64,000 bases of DNA from Pseudomonas reactans (GTDB lineage Bacteria > Pseudomonadota > Gammaproteobacteria > Pseudomonadales > Pseudomonadaceae): positions 528,807-592,806 of the forward strand of contig NZ_JACAPG010000002.1 of the NCBI RefSeq assembly GCF_013385825.1. The letters run 5' to 3'. The position numbers were made by a program, and so were the translations under genes. Below the pieces are notes generated by a model. It worked only from the letters and a program-made list of their open reading frames with translations. It was not told the DNA's origin and did not search any database. This document shows positions 38,795-47,726 of the stretch, piece after piece (the first letter of the stretch is position 1; every line of letters starts with the position of its first letter).

Positions 38795-40060
38795 ATGAAC
38801 AAGCTCCTGAAGAGCTTCATAGGCTTCCTGCTGACGGGCGTGTTTGGGTTGAACGCCAACGCCGCCACGTACGTCAACCTAGGCCATACGGCAGGCGAGC
38901 AGTGCGAAACCGTTAGCGTCAACGACAACGGTATCGCCGTCGGCAATTGCTCTCCTGCCAGTACCAGCGCCAACAACGTACCTTTTGTTGCTAACGTGAA
39001 CGCACCGAACTCGCAGGTGCCACTCGCGCCGCTGGTTGCTCACCAACCCTGTTTCGTCAGCGCCGTCTCCAATGGTGGTTGGATTGGCGGAACCTGCAGC
39101 GACGCCAACAATGTCGACACAGCGGTGATCTGGAAGGCAGCGACGCCCGGCAGTGCACCAACTGCTCTCGCAGCGCTTCAAGGCACATTACTGCGTGCCG
39201 CCGATGTGCGAACCCTCATCACTGCGTTCAATCAACGTGGAGACATGATTGGGTGGAGTATCAGCAGCAACGAAGAACGCTCCACTGTCGTGTGGCCCGC
39301 GGGCACCGGAACGCCTGTGCGGGTTTTTTCATCGCTGCTTGGGCTGCTTGGCTACAACGACAAGTGCTTCCCTGCCGATGTGAACAACACCCTTGCCAAC
39401 GGCTACCCCAGCATTGCGCTGAACTGCCCAGGCGCCAATGGCATTACCACTCCTCAAATTGCCCAGGCCAACGCCTCCGGTTTTGCCGTCACGTCTTTAC
39501 CTATTGCGAGCGGGGCCAACCGCTGTACTGTCCGCGGCATCAACAACGCGACGCAATCCGTGGGTGACTGCGAGTACCCCCAGGCCGACATCAACCTGAC
39601 ACGGACGACGGTCTGGAATACACCCGCTTCCGCACCGCTGACACTGACCCTCGCCGTGAACTCCAAGAATGCAGGAATGGCAATCAACAACATGGGAGTT
39701 GTGCTCGCAGCCCGTCAGGACGCCACGGGCAGAACCAGCTATTTGACTTGGTTCCCCAGTGTCGGGGTGTTCGGCATTCAACTGATTGTCCCCCCCACCG
39801 GGGCGGTTTGGGCGCAAGCGTTCAGCATCGCTGACAACGGCACCGTGGCGATCAATAGCACTGACAGTAATCAATACAGCACTGGGTGTATCTGGACACC
39901 CGCTACAAGCGGTAACCCCGCGATCAATAATTGCCTCGCCTCAATCGGGGGCGGCAAAGAAAATCAGCTGACCGCGCTCTCCCAAAACGGGGGGTACGCG
40001 GGAGGAGTGAATGTTAACGGCGTACAAGACCTGGATGCGGTAGCAACGCCACTGCCCTGA
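38795..40060 (+). CDS. Secreted repeat protein with disulfide-spaced beta-hairpins
   Basis: 421 residues with a signal peptide cut after ANA (residue ~23). About eight units recur roughly every 50 residues, each holding an xxNxNGxxxG turn: SVNDNGIAVG (41), AVSNGGWIGG (90), AFNQRGDMIG (144), GINNATQSVG (248), AINNMGVVLA (296), SIADNGTVAI (343), ALSQNGGYAGG (394), several followed by a VxW strand. This resembles HAF-type propeller repeats of exported proteins. Cysteines pair around the turns: 37/52, 86/101, 191/211, 244/259, plus 365/380. ATG at 38795 with AAGGA 10 bases upstream; an earlier ATG at 38735 would destroy the signal peptide. Function unknown; probably extracellular. Confidence 0.8.
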   Translation: MNKLLKSFIGFLLTGVFGLNANAATYVNLGHTAGEQCETVSVNDNGIAVGNCSPASTSANNVPFVANVNAPNSQVPLAPLVAHQPCFVSAVSNGGWIGGTCSDANNVDTAVIWKAATPGSAPTALAALQGTLLRAADVRTLITAFNQRGDMIGWSISSNEERSTVVWPAGTGTPVRVFSSLLGLLGYNDKCFPADVNNTLANGYPSIALNCPGANGITTPQIAQANASGFAVTSLPIASGANRCTVRGINNATQSVGDCEYPQADINLTRTTVWNTPASAPLTLTLAVNSKNAGMAINNMGVVLAARQDATGRTSYLTWFPSVGVFGIQLIVPPTGAVWAQAFSIADNGTVAINSTDSNQYSTGCIWTPATSGNPAINNCLASIGGGKENQLTALSQNGGYAGGVNVNGVQDLDAVATPLP

Positions 40061-40139
40061 AAAGCGACGCCTACGTTGTCTGCGCGCATGGCTACAAGGC
40101 CCACAGGCCACAAAAAACCAACTATAGGAAGCGAATGAA

Positions 40140-40367
40140 ATGTTCAACATCAAGACATCCAGCTGGTGTGCAGCGTTTGTATTGGCTGTCGTCAACATCG
40201 GTGATTCAGCGGCGACTCCGCTTCCCATCCAAGGCAGGATCTCACTGTCTAGCGTTAACTCTTTTCGCCTACCCATTCTCCAGTACCTTCAGTTGTCCGC
40301 TGAGAGGGGTGTCCTTTACCAAAATGGACTCGCCCTCACGGGCCCGTCAGCAAAACATGGGATATAG
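40140..40367 (+). CDS. Short exported ORF related at its start to the GMC remnant
   Basis: 75 residues: [20 protein letters not shown] then [11 protein letters not shown]. The opening matches the ORF at 38397 in DNA (GAAATGTTCAAC, then GTGT.CA) and in protein (MFN, Cys, hydrophobic run, ATPL), but the rest has no recognisable fold. It may be a truncated member of the same family. It ends 29 bp before a methyltransferase gene. No palindrome of the A/B type lies upstream. Coding status doubtful. Confidence 0.4.
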   Translation: MFNIKTSSWCAAFVLAVVNIGDSAATPLPIQGRISLSSVNSFRLPILQYLQLSAERGVLYQNGLALTGPSAKHGI

Positions 40368-40396
40368 TCACCGTTTAACCGCCCAAACGTCTCCCT

Positions 40397-41023
40397 ATGA
40401 AACTCGCCCCCGACGACCTCGACCAGATCACCTCCACCACCCTCGGCCACTACAACAAAGTGGCCGAGAACTTCCGTGAAGGCACCCGCGATCACGATGT
40501 GAGCCAGAACATCGACGCTTTGTTGCGGCATATCCAGGGGGCGCCACCGTTTACCGTGCTGGATTTCGGCTGCGGCCCAGGGCGGGATCTGCAAACCTTT
40601 ACGCGTATGGGGCATATCGCCGTGGGGCTGGATGGCTCGGAGCGGTTTGCGCAGATGGCGCGGGAAGACAGTGGCTGCGAGGTGTTGCAGCAGGACTTCC
40701 TGAAGCTGGACCTGCCTGTCGAGCGCTTCGACGGGGTGTTTGCCAATGCGGTGCTGTTTCATGTTCCCAAGCAGGAATTGCCGCGCGTGCTCAAGCAGTT
40801 GCAGGGGACGTTGAAGCCTGGGGGCGTGTTGTTCAGCTCCAATCCTCGAGGTGAGAATCAGGAAGGTTGGAATGGGCCGCGGTATGGGTCTTATCACGAT
40901 CTGGAGGCGTGGCAGGCGTTGTTGGCCGAAGCGGGTTTTGTGGAGTTGGAACATTACTACCGGCCGGCAGGATTGCCGAGGGATCAACAGCCTTGGTTGG
41001 CCAGCGTCTGGCGTAAACGCTAG
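40397..41023 (+). CDS. Class I SAM-dependent methyltransferase
   Basis: 208 residues with the Rossmann-type methyltransferase core: motif I VLDFGCGPGRDLQTF, acidic end of strand 2 in VGLDGSERF, motif IV-like FDGVFANAVLFHVPKQELPRVLKQL and LKPGGVLFSSNPRG. The acceptor is not predictable. GC-rich like the core genome, so it probably marks the right edge of the accessory patch. Confidence 0.9.
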   Translation: MKLAPDDLDQITSTTLGHYNKVAENFREGTRDHDVSQNIDALLRHIQGAPPFTVLDFGCGPGRDLQTFTRMGHIAVGLDGSERFAQMAREDSGCEVLQQDFLKLDLPVERFDGVFANAVLFHVPKQELPRVLKQLQGTLKPGGVLFSSNPRGENQEGWNGPRYGSYHDLEAWQALLAEAGFVELEHYYRPAGLPRDQQPWLASVWRKR

Positions 41024-41044
41024 ATATTCAGCGTATGGACCGGA

Positions 41045-41110
41045 CTCATCGCCGGCAAGCCGGCTCCTACAGGTGACCGCATTGCAACTGTAGGAGCCGG
41101 CTTGTCGATG
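41045..41110. repeat. REP-type element with reversed arm order
   Basis: Here CATCGCCGGCAAGCCGGCTC comes first and GTAGGAGCCGGCTTG second, the opposite of most elements in the window, with a degraded right arm (TTGTCGATG). Lies between convergent methyltransferase and triC genes. Confidence 0.85.
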
Positions 41111-41154
41111 CGTCGCACCGCGGCGATAGCGATTTCACAATCACCACAGCCCCA

Positions 41155-44100
41155 TCAAGCCTGTTCTTTTTTCGGCTCGCGGATCTTGTACCAGGCCACA
41201 TACAGCGCCGGCAGGAACAACAGCGTCAGCAAAGTCGCGATGATGATCCCGCCAATCATCGCGTAGGCCATCGGCCCCCAGAACACCTCACGGCCGATGG
41301 GGATCATGCCCAGGCTCGCCGCCGCCGCCGTCAGCAGGATCGGTCGGCGTCGATGCTCGGTGGCTTCTACCACCGCATCCCACGGCGTATAGCCTGCCAC
41401 CTCATACTCATGAATCTGCGTCACCAAAATCACCGAGTTTCGGATGATGATGCCGATCAGCGCCAGGATCCCCAAAATCGCCACGAAACCCATGGGCGTG
41501 CCCGTGGGGATCAGCGCAAGCACCACGCCAATCAAACCGAGCGGCGCGACACTCGCCACCAGGAACATTTTCTGCACGCTGTGCAGCTGGATCATCAGGA
41601 AGGTCGCCATCAGGAACAGCATCAGTGGCACCACGCTGGCAATCGGGCCCTGGGCCTTGCCGCTTTCTTCCACGGTGCCGCCAGTGGCAACCTTGTAGCC
41701 CACCGGCAGGCCGGCGCTGAATTTGTCGATCTCCGGCTTGAGCTGTTTCACCAGGTCCGTCGGCTGCATCTCATCACGCACCGACGCCTTGATGGTGATC
41801 GTCGGTTTACGGTCGCGGCGCCACACCAGCGGCTGCTCCAGCTCATAGCGCACCGTGGCGAACGCCAGCAGCGGAATCGAGGTGCCGTTGGGTGTGACGA
41901 TCTGCAGGTTCTGCAAGGTTTCCGGCGTACCGCGTTCGGCATCTTCGGCGCGGCCGACCACGTTGATCAGGTAGATATCGTCATGCACCTGGGTCACCGA
42001 GGCGCCGCTGACCACGCTGTTCATCAACTGCGCCACGTCTTCCGACGACAGCCCCAATTGCCGCGCCTTGTCCTGGGCGATGTCGATACGCAGCACTTTG
42101 CCCGGCTCGTTCCAGTCGTAGATGATCTCGCCCAGGTGGGTGTTCTTATCCAGCAAGGTCGCCAATTCGATGGCGTGTTTGCGCACTTGATCAGTGTCTT
42201 TGCCCGACACGCGATACTGAATCGGCCTACCCACCGGCGGGCCCATTTCCAGCGGCTGCACAAAGCTGCCGATGCCGACGAAATCATCACGCAGGCGCTT
42301 TTGCAGCCGCGCGATCAACTCACCGCGCTCTTCCAGGCCCTTGCTCACGATGACCAACTGCGCGTAGTAGGGGTTTTCCAGTTGCTGGTCGAGAGGCAGG
42401 TAGAACCGGATCGCGCCCTGACCGATATAAGTGCTCCAACGCGCGATGTCCGGGTCGTCCTTGATGATCGCTTCCAGGCGGTCAACGGCCTTGCGTGTCT
42501 CGTTGATCGAGGCGTTTTGCGGCAGGTTCAGGTCAACCAGGATTTCCGGGCGGTCCGATGACGGGAAGAATTGGTTCTGCACGAACTGCATGGAGAACAC
42601 CGACGCCACAAACAGTGCCACGGTGATGCCAATCGCCCACCAGCGGTTACGCATGGCCCACAGCATGCCGCCATTGAACGCCCGGCCAATCCGCCCCGGC
42701 TCGGCGTCGTGGGGTTTCACCTTGGCGCTGAGGATATGCACGCCAATTACCGGCGCAAATAGCACCGCCACCACCCACGACACCAGCATCGCTACAGCAA
42801 TCACCGCGAACAGAGTAAAGGTGTACTCGCCCGCCGAACTGGCGTTGAGGCCAATCGGCACAAAGCCGGCGACTGTGACCAGGGTACCGGTCAGCATCGG
42901 GAATGCCGTGGAGGTATAGGCGTAGGTCGCCGCCTGCTCCTTGGTTTCGCCTTTCTCCAGGCGCGTGATCATCATCTCGACGGTGATCATCGCGTCATCC
43001 ACCAACAGGCCGAGGGCAATGATCAACGCGCCCAACGACACCCGCTGCATGGTAATGCCGCTGTATTCCATGAACACGAATACCAGCGCCAGCACCAACG
43101 GAATCGAGCACGCAACCACCAATCCGGCGCGCATGCCAAGGCTGATGAAGCTCACCACCAACACGATGATCACCGCTTCGAACAGTGCGCTGGTAAATCC
43201 GCCAACGGCCTCTTCCACCACCTCAGCCTGGTCTGACACCTTGTGCACACCGACGCCCACTGGCAGGTCGGCGGTGAGCTCGTCCATGCGCCCATGCAGG
43301 GCCTTGCCGAACGACTGGATATTGCCGCCCTTCTGCATGGCAATCGCCAGGCCAATCGCCGGCTTGCCATTGAAACGGAACATCGGCCGCGCCGGGTCCA
43401 CATAGCCTCGGCTGATATCAGCGATGTCCGCCAGCCGATAGAAGCGGTCGTTAAGCCGCAGGTTGACGTTGGCCAGGTCCTTTTCCGAAGCGAACTGCCC
43501 CGACGTGCGCACCGAGATCCGCTCCGGCCCGGCCTCGATCACCCCGGCCGGTGTCACCGCGTTCTGCGATTGCAGGCTTTGCACCACTTGGCGCTGGTCA
43601 ATCCCCAGGGCGGCCAGTTTGCGCGTGGAAAAATTGAGGTAAATCACTTCGTCCTGCTGGCCGATCATCTCGACCTTGCCCAGCCCCGGCACCGAACGGA
43701 TCTCGGCGCGCACCTGCTCCACATAGTCGCGCAGTTGACGCATCGACAGGCCGTCGCCGGTAAAGGCGTACACCGAGCCGAACACGTCACCGAACTCATC
43801 GTTGAACGACGGCCCCTGCAAACCCTGGGGGAAGGTGCCGCGAATGTCGTCAATCTTCTTGCGGACCTGGTACCAGATCTCCGGAATGGCCTTGGCGCTG
43901 GTGGTGTCCTTGAGGAACACGAACACCGTGGACTCGCCTGGCCGGGTGTAGCTTTTCACGTAGTCGAGGGAGTCGAGCTCTTCGAGTTTTTTCTCGATGC
44001 GGTCGGTGACCTGCTTGAGGGTTTCTTCCTGGGTCGCACCCGGCCAGCGGGTCTGGATCACCATGGTCTTGATGGTGAACGAAGGGTCTTCCTCGCGACC

Positions 44101-44208
44101 CAGGTTCATGTACGAGAACACGCCCATCAGCAGCGCGACGAACATCAGGTACCAGACGAAGGACTGATGCTTGAGGGCCCAGTCGGATAAGTTGAAGCTC
44201 CCTTTCAT
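41155..44208 (-). CDS. triC: RND efflux pump, inner-membrane transporter (TriC-like)
   Basis: 1017 residues, the size of HAE1-class RND pumps, with 12 helices and two large periplasmic loops. N-terminal SDWALKHQSFVWYLMFVALL and LGREEDPSFTIKTMVIQTRWPGAT; the proton-relay Asp pair appears in LGLLVDDAMITVEMM. Closest recalled relative is P. aeruginosa TriC, which exports triclosan with two adaptor proteins and the outer-membrane protein OpmH. The start overlaps the triB stop by ATGA. No outer-membrane component is encoded nearby. Confidence 0.92.
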   Translation of the reverse strand: MKGSFNLSDWALKHQSFVWYLMFVALLMGVFSYMNLGREEDPSFTIKTMVIQTRWPGATQEETLKQVTDRIEKKLEELDSLDYVKSYTRPGESTVFVFLKDTTSAKAIPEIWYQVRKKIDDIRGTFPQGLQGPSFNDEFGDVFGSVYAFTGDGLSMRQLRDYVEQVRAEIRSVPGLGKVEMIGQQDEVIYLNFSTRKLAALGIDQRQVVQSLQSQNAVTPAGVIEAGPERISVRTSGQFASEKDLANVNLRLNDRFYRLADIADISRGYVDPARPMFRFNGKPAIGLAIAMQKGGNIQSFGKALHGRMDELTADLPVGVGVHKVSDQAEVVEEAVGGFTSALFEAVIIVLVVSFISLGMRAGLVVACSIPLVLALVFVFMEYSGITMQRVSLGALIIALGLLVDDAMITVEMMITRLEKGETKEQAATYAYTSTAFPMLTGTLVTVAGFVPIGLNASSAGEYTFTLFAVIAVAMLVSWVVAVLFAPVIGVHILSAKVKPHDAEPGRIGRAFNGGMLWAMRNRWWAIGITVALFVASVFSMQFVQNQFFPSSDRPEILVDLNLPQNASINETRKAVDRLEAIIKDDPDIARWSTYIGQGAIRFYLPLDQQLENPYYAQLVIVSKGLEERGELIARLQKRLRDDFVGIGSFVQPLEMGPPVGRPIQYRVSGKDTDQVRKHAIELATLLDKNTHLGEIIYDWNEPGKVLRIDIAQDKARQLGLSSEDVAQLMNSVVSGASVTQVHDDIYLINVVGRAEDAERGTPETLQNLQIVTPNGTSIPLLAFATVRYELEQPLVWRRDRKPTITIKASVRDEMQPTDLVKQLKPEIDKFSAGLPVGYKVATGGTVEESGKAQGPIASVVPLMLFLMATFLMIQLHSVQKMFLVASVAPLGLIGVVLALIPTGTPMGFVAILGILALIGIIIRNSVILVTQIHEYEVAGYTPWDAVVEATEHRRRPILLTAAAASLGMIPIGREVFWGPMAYAMIGGIIIATLLTLLFLPALYVAWYKIREPKKEQA

Positions 44209-45275
44209 CGCGGGCTGTCCTCGTCGATTTTGACTTTTTGCCCGGGTTTCAGGCTGTTCACGCCGGCGGTGACGATACGCTCGCCGGGTTTGACGCCGCC
44301 ATTGAGCAAGGCGCTGTTGGCGTCACGGCTGATCACCGTGATGTCGCGCGGTTGCACGGTCTGGCTTTGGGTGTCGAGCAGCCAGATGCGGGTCTTGCCG
44401 TCGACCTCCTGCAAGGCACTCAGGGGCACTTCGATGCGCGGCGCGATGGCGGTGCTCAAGGTCACGCTGATCGCCGTGCCAAGGCGGAACGCGGGCGGTG
44501 TTTCGGCCAGGGTCAGGCGCGCACGACGGGTGCGTGTGGCGCTCTGGGCCTGGGGTTCGATCTCGCGCACGATGGCGGTGGTGTTGACGCTGGGGTCGAG
44601 TTGCCCGGCGACGAGGAACACCACGTCATGGGGCAGGCGCTCGGCCAGGCCGGCGGGCAGGTCGATCACCGCTTCCTTGATGTCCGGGCGGGCCAGGGTC
44701 ACTACTTGCTGGCCGGCGCTGACCACCTGGCCGGCCTCGGCATTCCACGCGGTGACGATGCCGGCGTGATCGGTGCGCAATTCGGCGTAGTTGAGTTGGT
44801 CCTTGGCTTGGTTGACCGAGGCTTGCGCCTGGTCGAGTGAAGCCTGGGTAGTTTTCAGGTCGGTCTGGGCAATGTCCAGCTGGGCCTGGGCGCCGACGCC
44901 GCGGTTGAACAGCTCCTGCTGGCGCCGGGCGTTGGCCTGGGCGTTGATAAATTGCGCCTGCACGCGCGCCAGGTCGCCCTGGGCTGCGCGCAATTGGTTC
45001 TGTTGGTCGGTGGGGTCGAGGACGGCAAGCAAGGCGCCCTTCTCAACCTCGGCGCCCACGTCCACGGCGCGGCGGGCAATGCGGCCGGGCACACGGAAAC
45101 CCAGGTTGCTTTCATAGCGGGCCTGGATGGTGCCGGCGAAACGGCCGAGGTTTTCCTGGTCCTCGGCTTTCACTTCCATGGACAGCACGGGGCGCACCGG
45201 TTCGGGTGGCGGCTCTTCCTTCGAACAAGCCACCAGCAACAGGCTGGCGGCGAGCAACACCGTCAGGCGCTTCAT
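44205..45275 (-). CDS. triB: RND periplasmic adaptor (TriB-like)
   Basis: 356-residue membrane-fusion lipoprotein: MKRLTVLLAASLLLVACSKEE carries the lipobox LVAC. Lipoyl halves (YESNLGFRVPGRIARRAVDVGAEVEKG; LRTDHAGIVTAWNAEAGQVV) flank a long Gln/Ala-rich alpha-hairpin (about residues 95-155). ATG at 45275 overlaps the triA stop by 4 bases; a longer in-frame start inside triA lacks a signal peptide. Confidence 0.92.
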   Translation of the reverse strand: MKRLTVLLAASLLLVACSKEEPPPEPVRPVLSMEVKAEDQENLGRFAGTIQARYESNLGFRVPGRIARRAVDVGAEVEKGALLAVLDPTDQQNQLRAAQGDLARVQAQFINAQANARRQQELFNRGVGAQAQLDIAQTDLKTTQASLDQAQASVNQAKDQLNYAELRTDHAGIVTAWNAEAGQVVSAGQQVVTLARPDIKEAVIDLPAGLAERLPHDVVFLVAGQLDPSVNTTAIVREIEPQAQSATRTRRARLTLAETPPAFRLGTAISVTLSTAIAPRIEVPLSALQEVDGKTRIWLLDTQSQTVQPRDITVISRDANSALLNGGVKPGERIVTAGVNSLKPGQKVKIDEDSPR

Positions 45276-46354
45276 GGCTGGGCTCCTTGCTGGGCGATCT
45301 CGACGATCATGCCGGGGTGCAGCAATTGCCCGCCGGCCACCACAACTTTCTCGCCTCCCTTGAGGCCGTCGCCAATGATGACTTTGCCGGTGAGGTAACG
45401 CGCCACCGTGACCTTGTGCAATTGCGCCTTGCCGTCGCTGTCGATCAGCCATACGGCGGGTTCGCTGAGGTCCTTGGTGAGTGCGGCCCAAGGCAATTCA
45501 ATACTGGCCTTGGCCGGGCCATTGGCGGTGGCGCTGACCACCGAGCCGAGTTCCATGCCTTTGGGCAACGCTTGCAGGGCGATCTTCACCTGCACGGTGC
45601 CGGTATTGGCGGCCACGGCGGGCGTGACTTCACGCACCTTGCCCACGGCCTTGATGCTCGGGTTATCCAAGAGGCTGACGGTAATCGGCGCCTCCGGTGG
45701 CGGCTCCACCAGCAGCGACTCATAGACGTTGAACACCGCATCGCGCTCGCCATCCCGCGCCAGGCTGAAAATCGGCACGGTGGCCTGCACCACCTGGCCG
45801 ACTTCGGCCTGGCGCGCGGTAATCACTCCCGGCGCTTCAGCGATCAGCGCGGTATAGCCGAGCTGTTCGCGGGCGTTGGCCAGTTGGGCCTGGGCGGCGG
45901 CGAGAGCACTCTGGCTGCTGCGCAGCGCGGCCTGGGCGGAGTCGTATTCGCTGCGGCTGGTGTAGCCCTTGGGCAGGAGTTTTTCCTGGCGCACGAAGGC
46001 AGCGGCGGTCTGCTTGACCCGCGCCTGTTCGGCCACGACTTGGGCCTGGGCGGAGTCGACGTTGGTCTGCAAGTCCTTGGGATCGAGCTTGGCCAGCACT
46101 TGCTTGGCGCTCACACGGTCACCGACGTCCACCATGCGCTGGATGATCTTGCCGCCCACGCGAAAGGACAGATCGGTTTGCACACGGGCCTGGATATCGC
46201 CGGTCAGCGTGACCGCAGCAGCAAAATCCGCTGGCTGCACGGTCTGCACGAACACACGTGAGTGCTGCTTGGGTTCGGCCTTTTCCTCGCCACAGCCGCT
46301 TAACAGCGCCAGTAGGCCAAGTCCGAAAATACAGGTGAAAATGCGACCGCCCAT
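45272..46354 (-). CDS. triA: RND periplasmic adaptor (TriA-like)
   Basis: 360-residue lipoprotein (lipobox LLSGC near residue 20) of the HlyD/MFP family: SFRVGGKIIQRMVDVGDRVSAKQVLAKLDPKD and LIAEAPGVITARQAEVGQVVQ are the lipoyl halves around an alpha-hairpin rich in Ala and Gln. First gene of triABC; two different adaptors in one operon are the known peculiarity of TriABC. ATG at 46354 follows AAGGAGCCTGC on the minus strand. Confidence 0.92.
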   Translation of the reverse strand: MGGRIFTCIFGLGLLALLSGCGEEKAEPKQHSRVFVQTVQPADFAAAVTLTGDIQARVQTDLSFRVGGKIIQRMVDVGDRVSAKQVLAKLDPKDLQTNVDSAQAQVVAEQARVKQTAAAFVRQEKLLPKGYTSRSEYDSAQAALRSSQSALAAAQAQLANAREQLGYTALIAEAPGVITARQAEVGQVVQATVPIFSLARDGERDAVFNVYESLLVEPPPEAPITVSLLDNPSIKAVGKVREVTPAVAANTGTVQVKIALQALPKGMELGSVVSATANGPAKASIELPWAALTKDLSEPAVWLIDSDGKAQLHKVTVARYLTGKVIIGDGLKGGEKVVVAGGQLLHPGMIVEIAQQGAQP

Positions 46355-46469
46355 GCAGGCTCCTTGTGCGTGATGCCGACGTGCCAGTGTGTATGCGACT
46401 GTGAGCTTAGTTCAGGGTTCCTTATCTGCATGGAGGCTCCCATACTCCAATGGTTCCCACGCCGACTGA

Positions 46470-47636
46470 ATGCCCATGCTCAAGACACTCGCGGTAGCCA
46501 ATTACCGCTCGATCAACAAATTGTTAGTGCCCCTGGACCGGCTGAACCTGGTGACAGGGCCCAATGGCAGCGGCAAATCCAACTTGTACCGCGCCCTGCG
46601 CCTGCTGGCGGAAACCGCCCAGGGTGGGGTGATCAATGCGCTGGCCCGTGAGGGTGGGCTGGACTCGACCTTCTGGGCCGGGCCCGAGACCATCAGCCGA
46701 CGCATGCACAACGGCGAAGTGCCGATTGAGTCCACCGTGCGCCAAGGTGTGAAACGCCTGCGCCTGGGGTTTGCCGGGGAGGATTTCAGCTACGCCATTT
46801 CCTTGGGGTTGCCTGAACCGAGCGAGTCGTTTTTCTCCCTCGACCCCGAGGTCAAGAAGGAATGCATCTGGGCCGGCCCCATCTACCGCCCGGCCAGCCT
46901 GCTGGTGCAGCGTTCCGGGCCGATGGTGCGGGCACGTGAGGGCCGCGCCTGGGATGTGCTGGCCCAGCACACGCCGAACTACCACAGCCTGTTCGATCAG
47001 GTTGGCAGCCTGCGCGGCTCACCGGAGGTGTTGCTGCTGCGCGAAAGCATCCGTGGCTGGCGCTTTTACGATCACTTTCGCAGCGATGTGGACGCGCCAG
47101 TGCGTCAGCCACAACTAGGCACACGCACGCCAGTGCTCCATCACGACGGGCGCGATCTGGCAGCGGCATTGCAGACGATTCGAGAAATTGGCGATCCCGA
47201 GGCATTGCAGCGCGCAGTCAGCGATGCGTTTCCCGGCGCGCGTCTGAATATCCAGCCATTGCCGGGCGGGCGCTTTGCGATTGAGTTTTATCAGGAAGGG
47301 TTGCTGCGACCGTTATCGGCGGCGGAGCTGTCCGACGGCACCTTGCGTTACCTGCTGCTGATCGCGGCGCTGCTCACACCTCGACCGCCGACCATGATGG
47401 TGCTGAACGAGCCGGAAACCAGTTTGCATCCGGACCTGTTGCCGGCGTTGGCGCGCTTGATTATCCAGGCGTCGCGTCAATGCCAGGTGTGGGTGGTGTC
47501 CCATGCCAGCCGCTTGATTGCGGCGTTGCAGCAGGATGAGGGGTGCAATTCGATTGTGTTGGAGAAGGTGTTGGGGGAAACCCAGATTGTGGGCCAGGGG
47601 ATTCTGGACGCGCCGGCGTGGCATTGGCCGCAATAG
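46470..47636 (+). CDS. Predicted AAA-family ATPase (RecF/SMC-like)
   Basis: 388 residues: N-terminal LAVANYRSINKLLVPLDRLNLVTGPNGSGKSN with the Walker A, and a C-terminal half with ELSDGTLRYLLLIAALL (signature-like) and MMVLNEPETSLHPDLLPALARLI (Walker B with Asn in place of the usual Asp, followed by the catalytic Glu), then WVVSHASRLI. This is the architecture of OLD-/RecF-like predicted ATPases. No nuclease or partner gene is adjacent, so function is unknown. A start at 46476 (second Met) is possible. Confidence 0.87.
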   Translation: MPMLKTLAVANYRSINKLLVPLDRLNLVTGPNGSGKSNLYRALRLLAETAQGGVINALAREGGLDSTFWAGPETISRRMHNGEVPIESTVRQGVKRLRLGFAGEDFSYAISLGLPEPSESFFSLDPEVKKECIWAGPIYRPASLLVQRSGPMVRAREGRAWDVLAQHTPNYHSLFDQVGSLRGSPEVLLLRESIRGWRFYDHFRSDVDAPVRQPQLGTRTPVLHHDGRDLAAALQTIREIGDPEALQRAVSDAFPGARLNIQPLPGGRFAIEFYQEGLLRPLSAAELSDGTLRYLLLIAALLTPRPPTMMVLNEPETSLHPDLLPALARLIIQASRQCQVWVVSHASRLIAALQQDEGCNSIVLEKVLGETQIVGQGILDAPAWHWPQ

Positions 47637-47654
47637 CCGGTGACTGGGAGGGCC

Positions 47655-47720
47655 TCATCGCCGGCAAGCCGGCTCCTACAAGGACTACGGTGACCTGTAG
47701 GAGCCGGCTTGCCGGCGATA
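47655..47720. repeat. REP-type element with reversed arm order
   Basis: CATCGCCGGCAAGCCGGCTC comes first, then GTAGGAGCCGGCTTGCCGGC, with about 16 bases between. Lies between the convergent ATPase and amino-acid binding protein genes. Confidence 0.88.
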
Positions 47721-47726
47721 GCTGAA

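Noticed and set aside
40135..40479. Alternative frame running from the short exported ORF into the methyltransferase gene
   Set aside because: Basic, His/Pro-rich translation with no fold and overlap with a certain gene.
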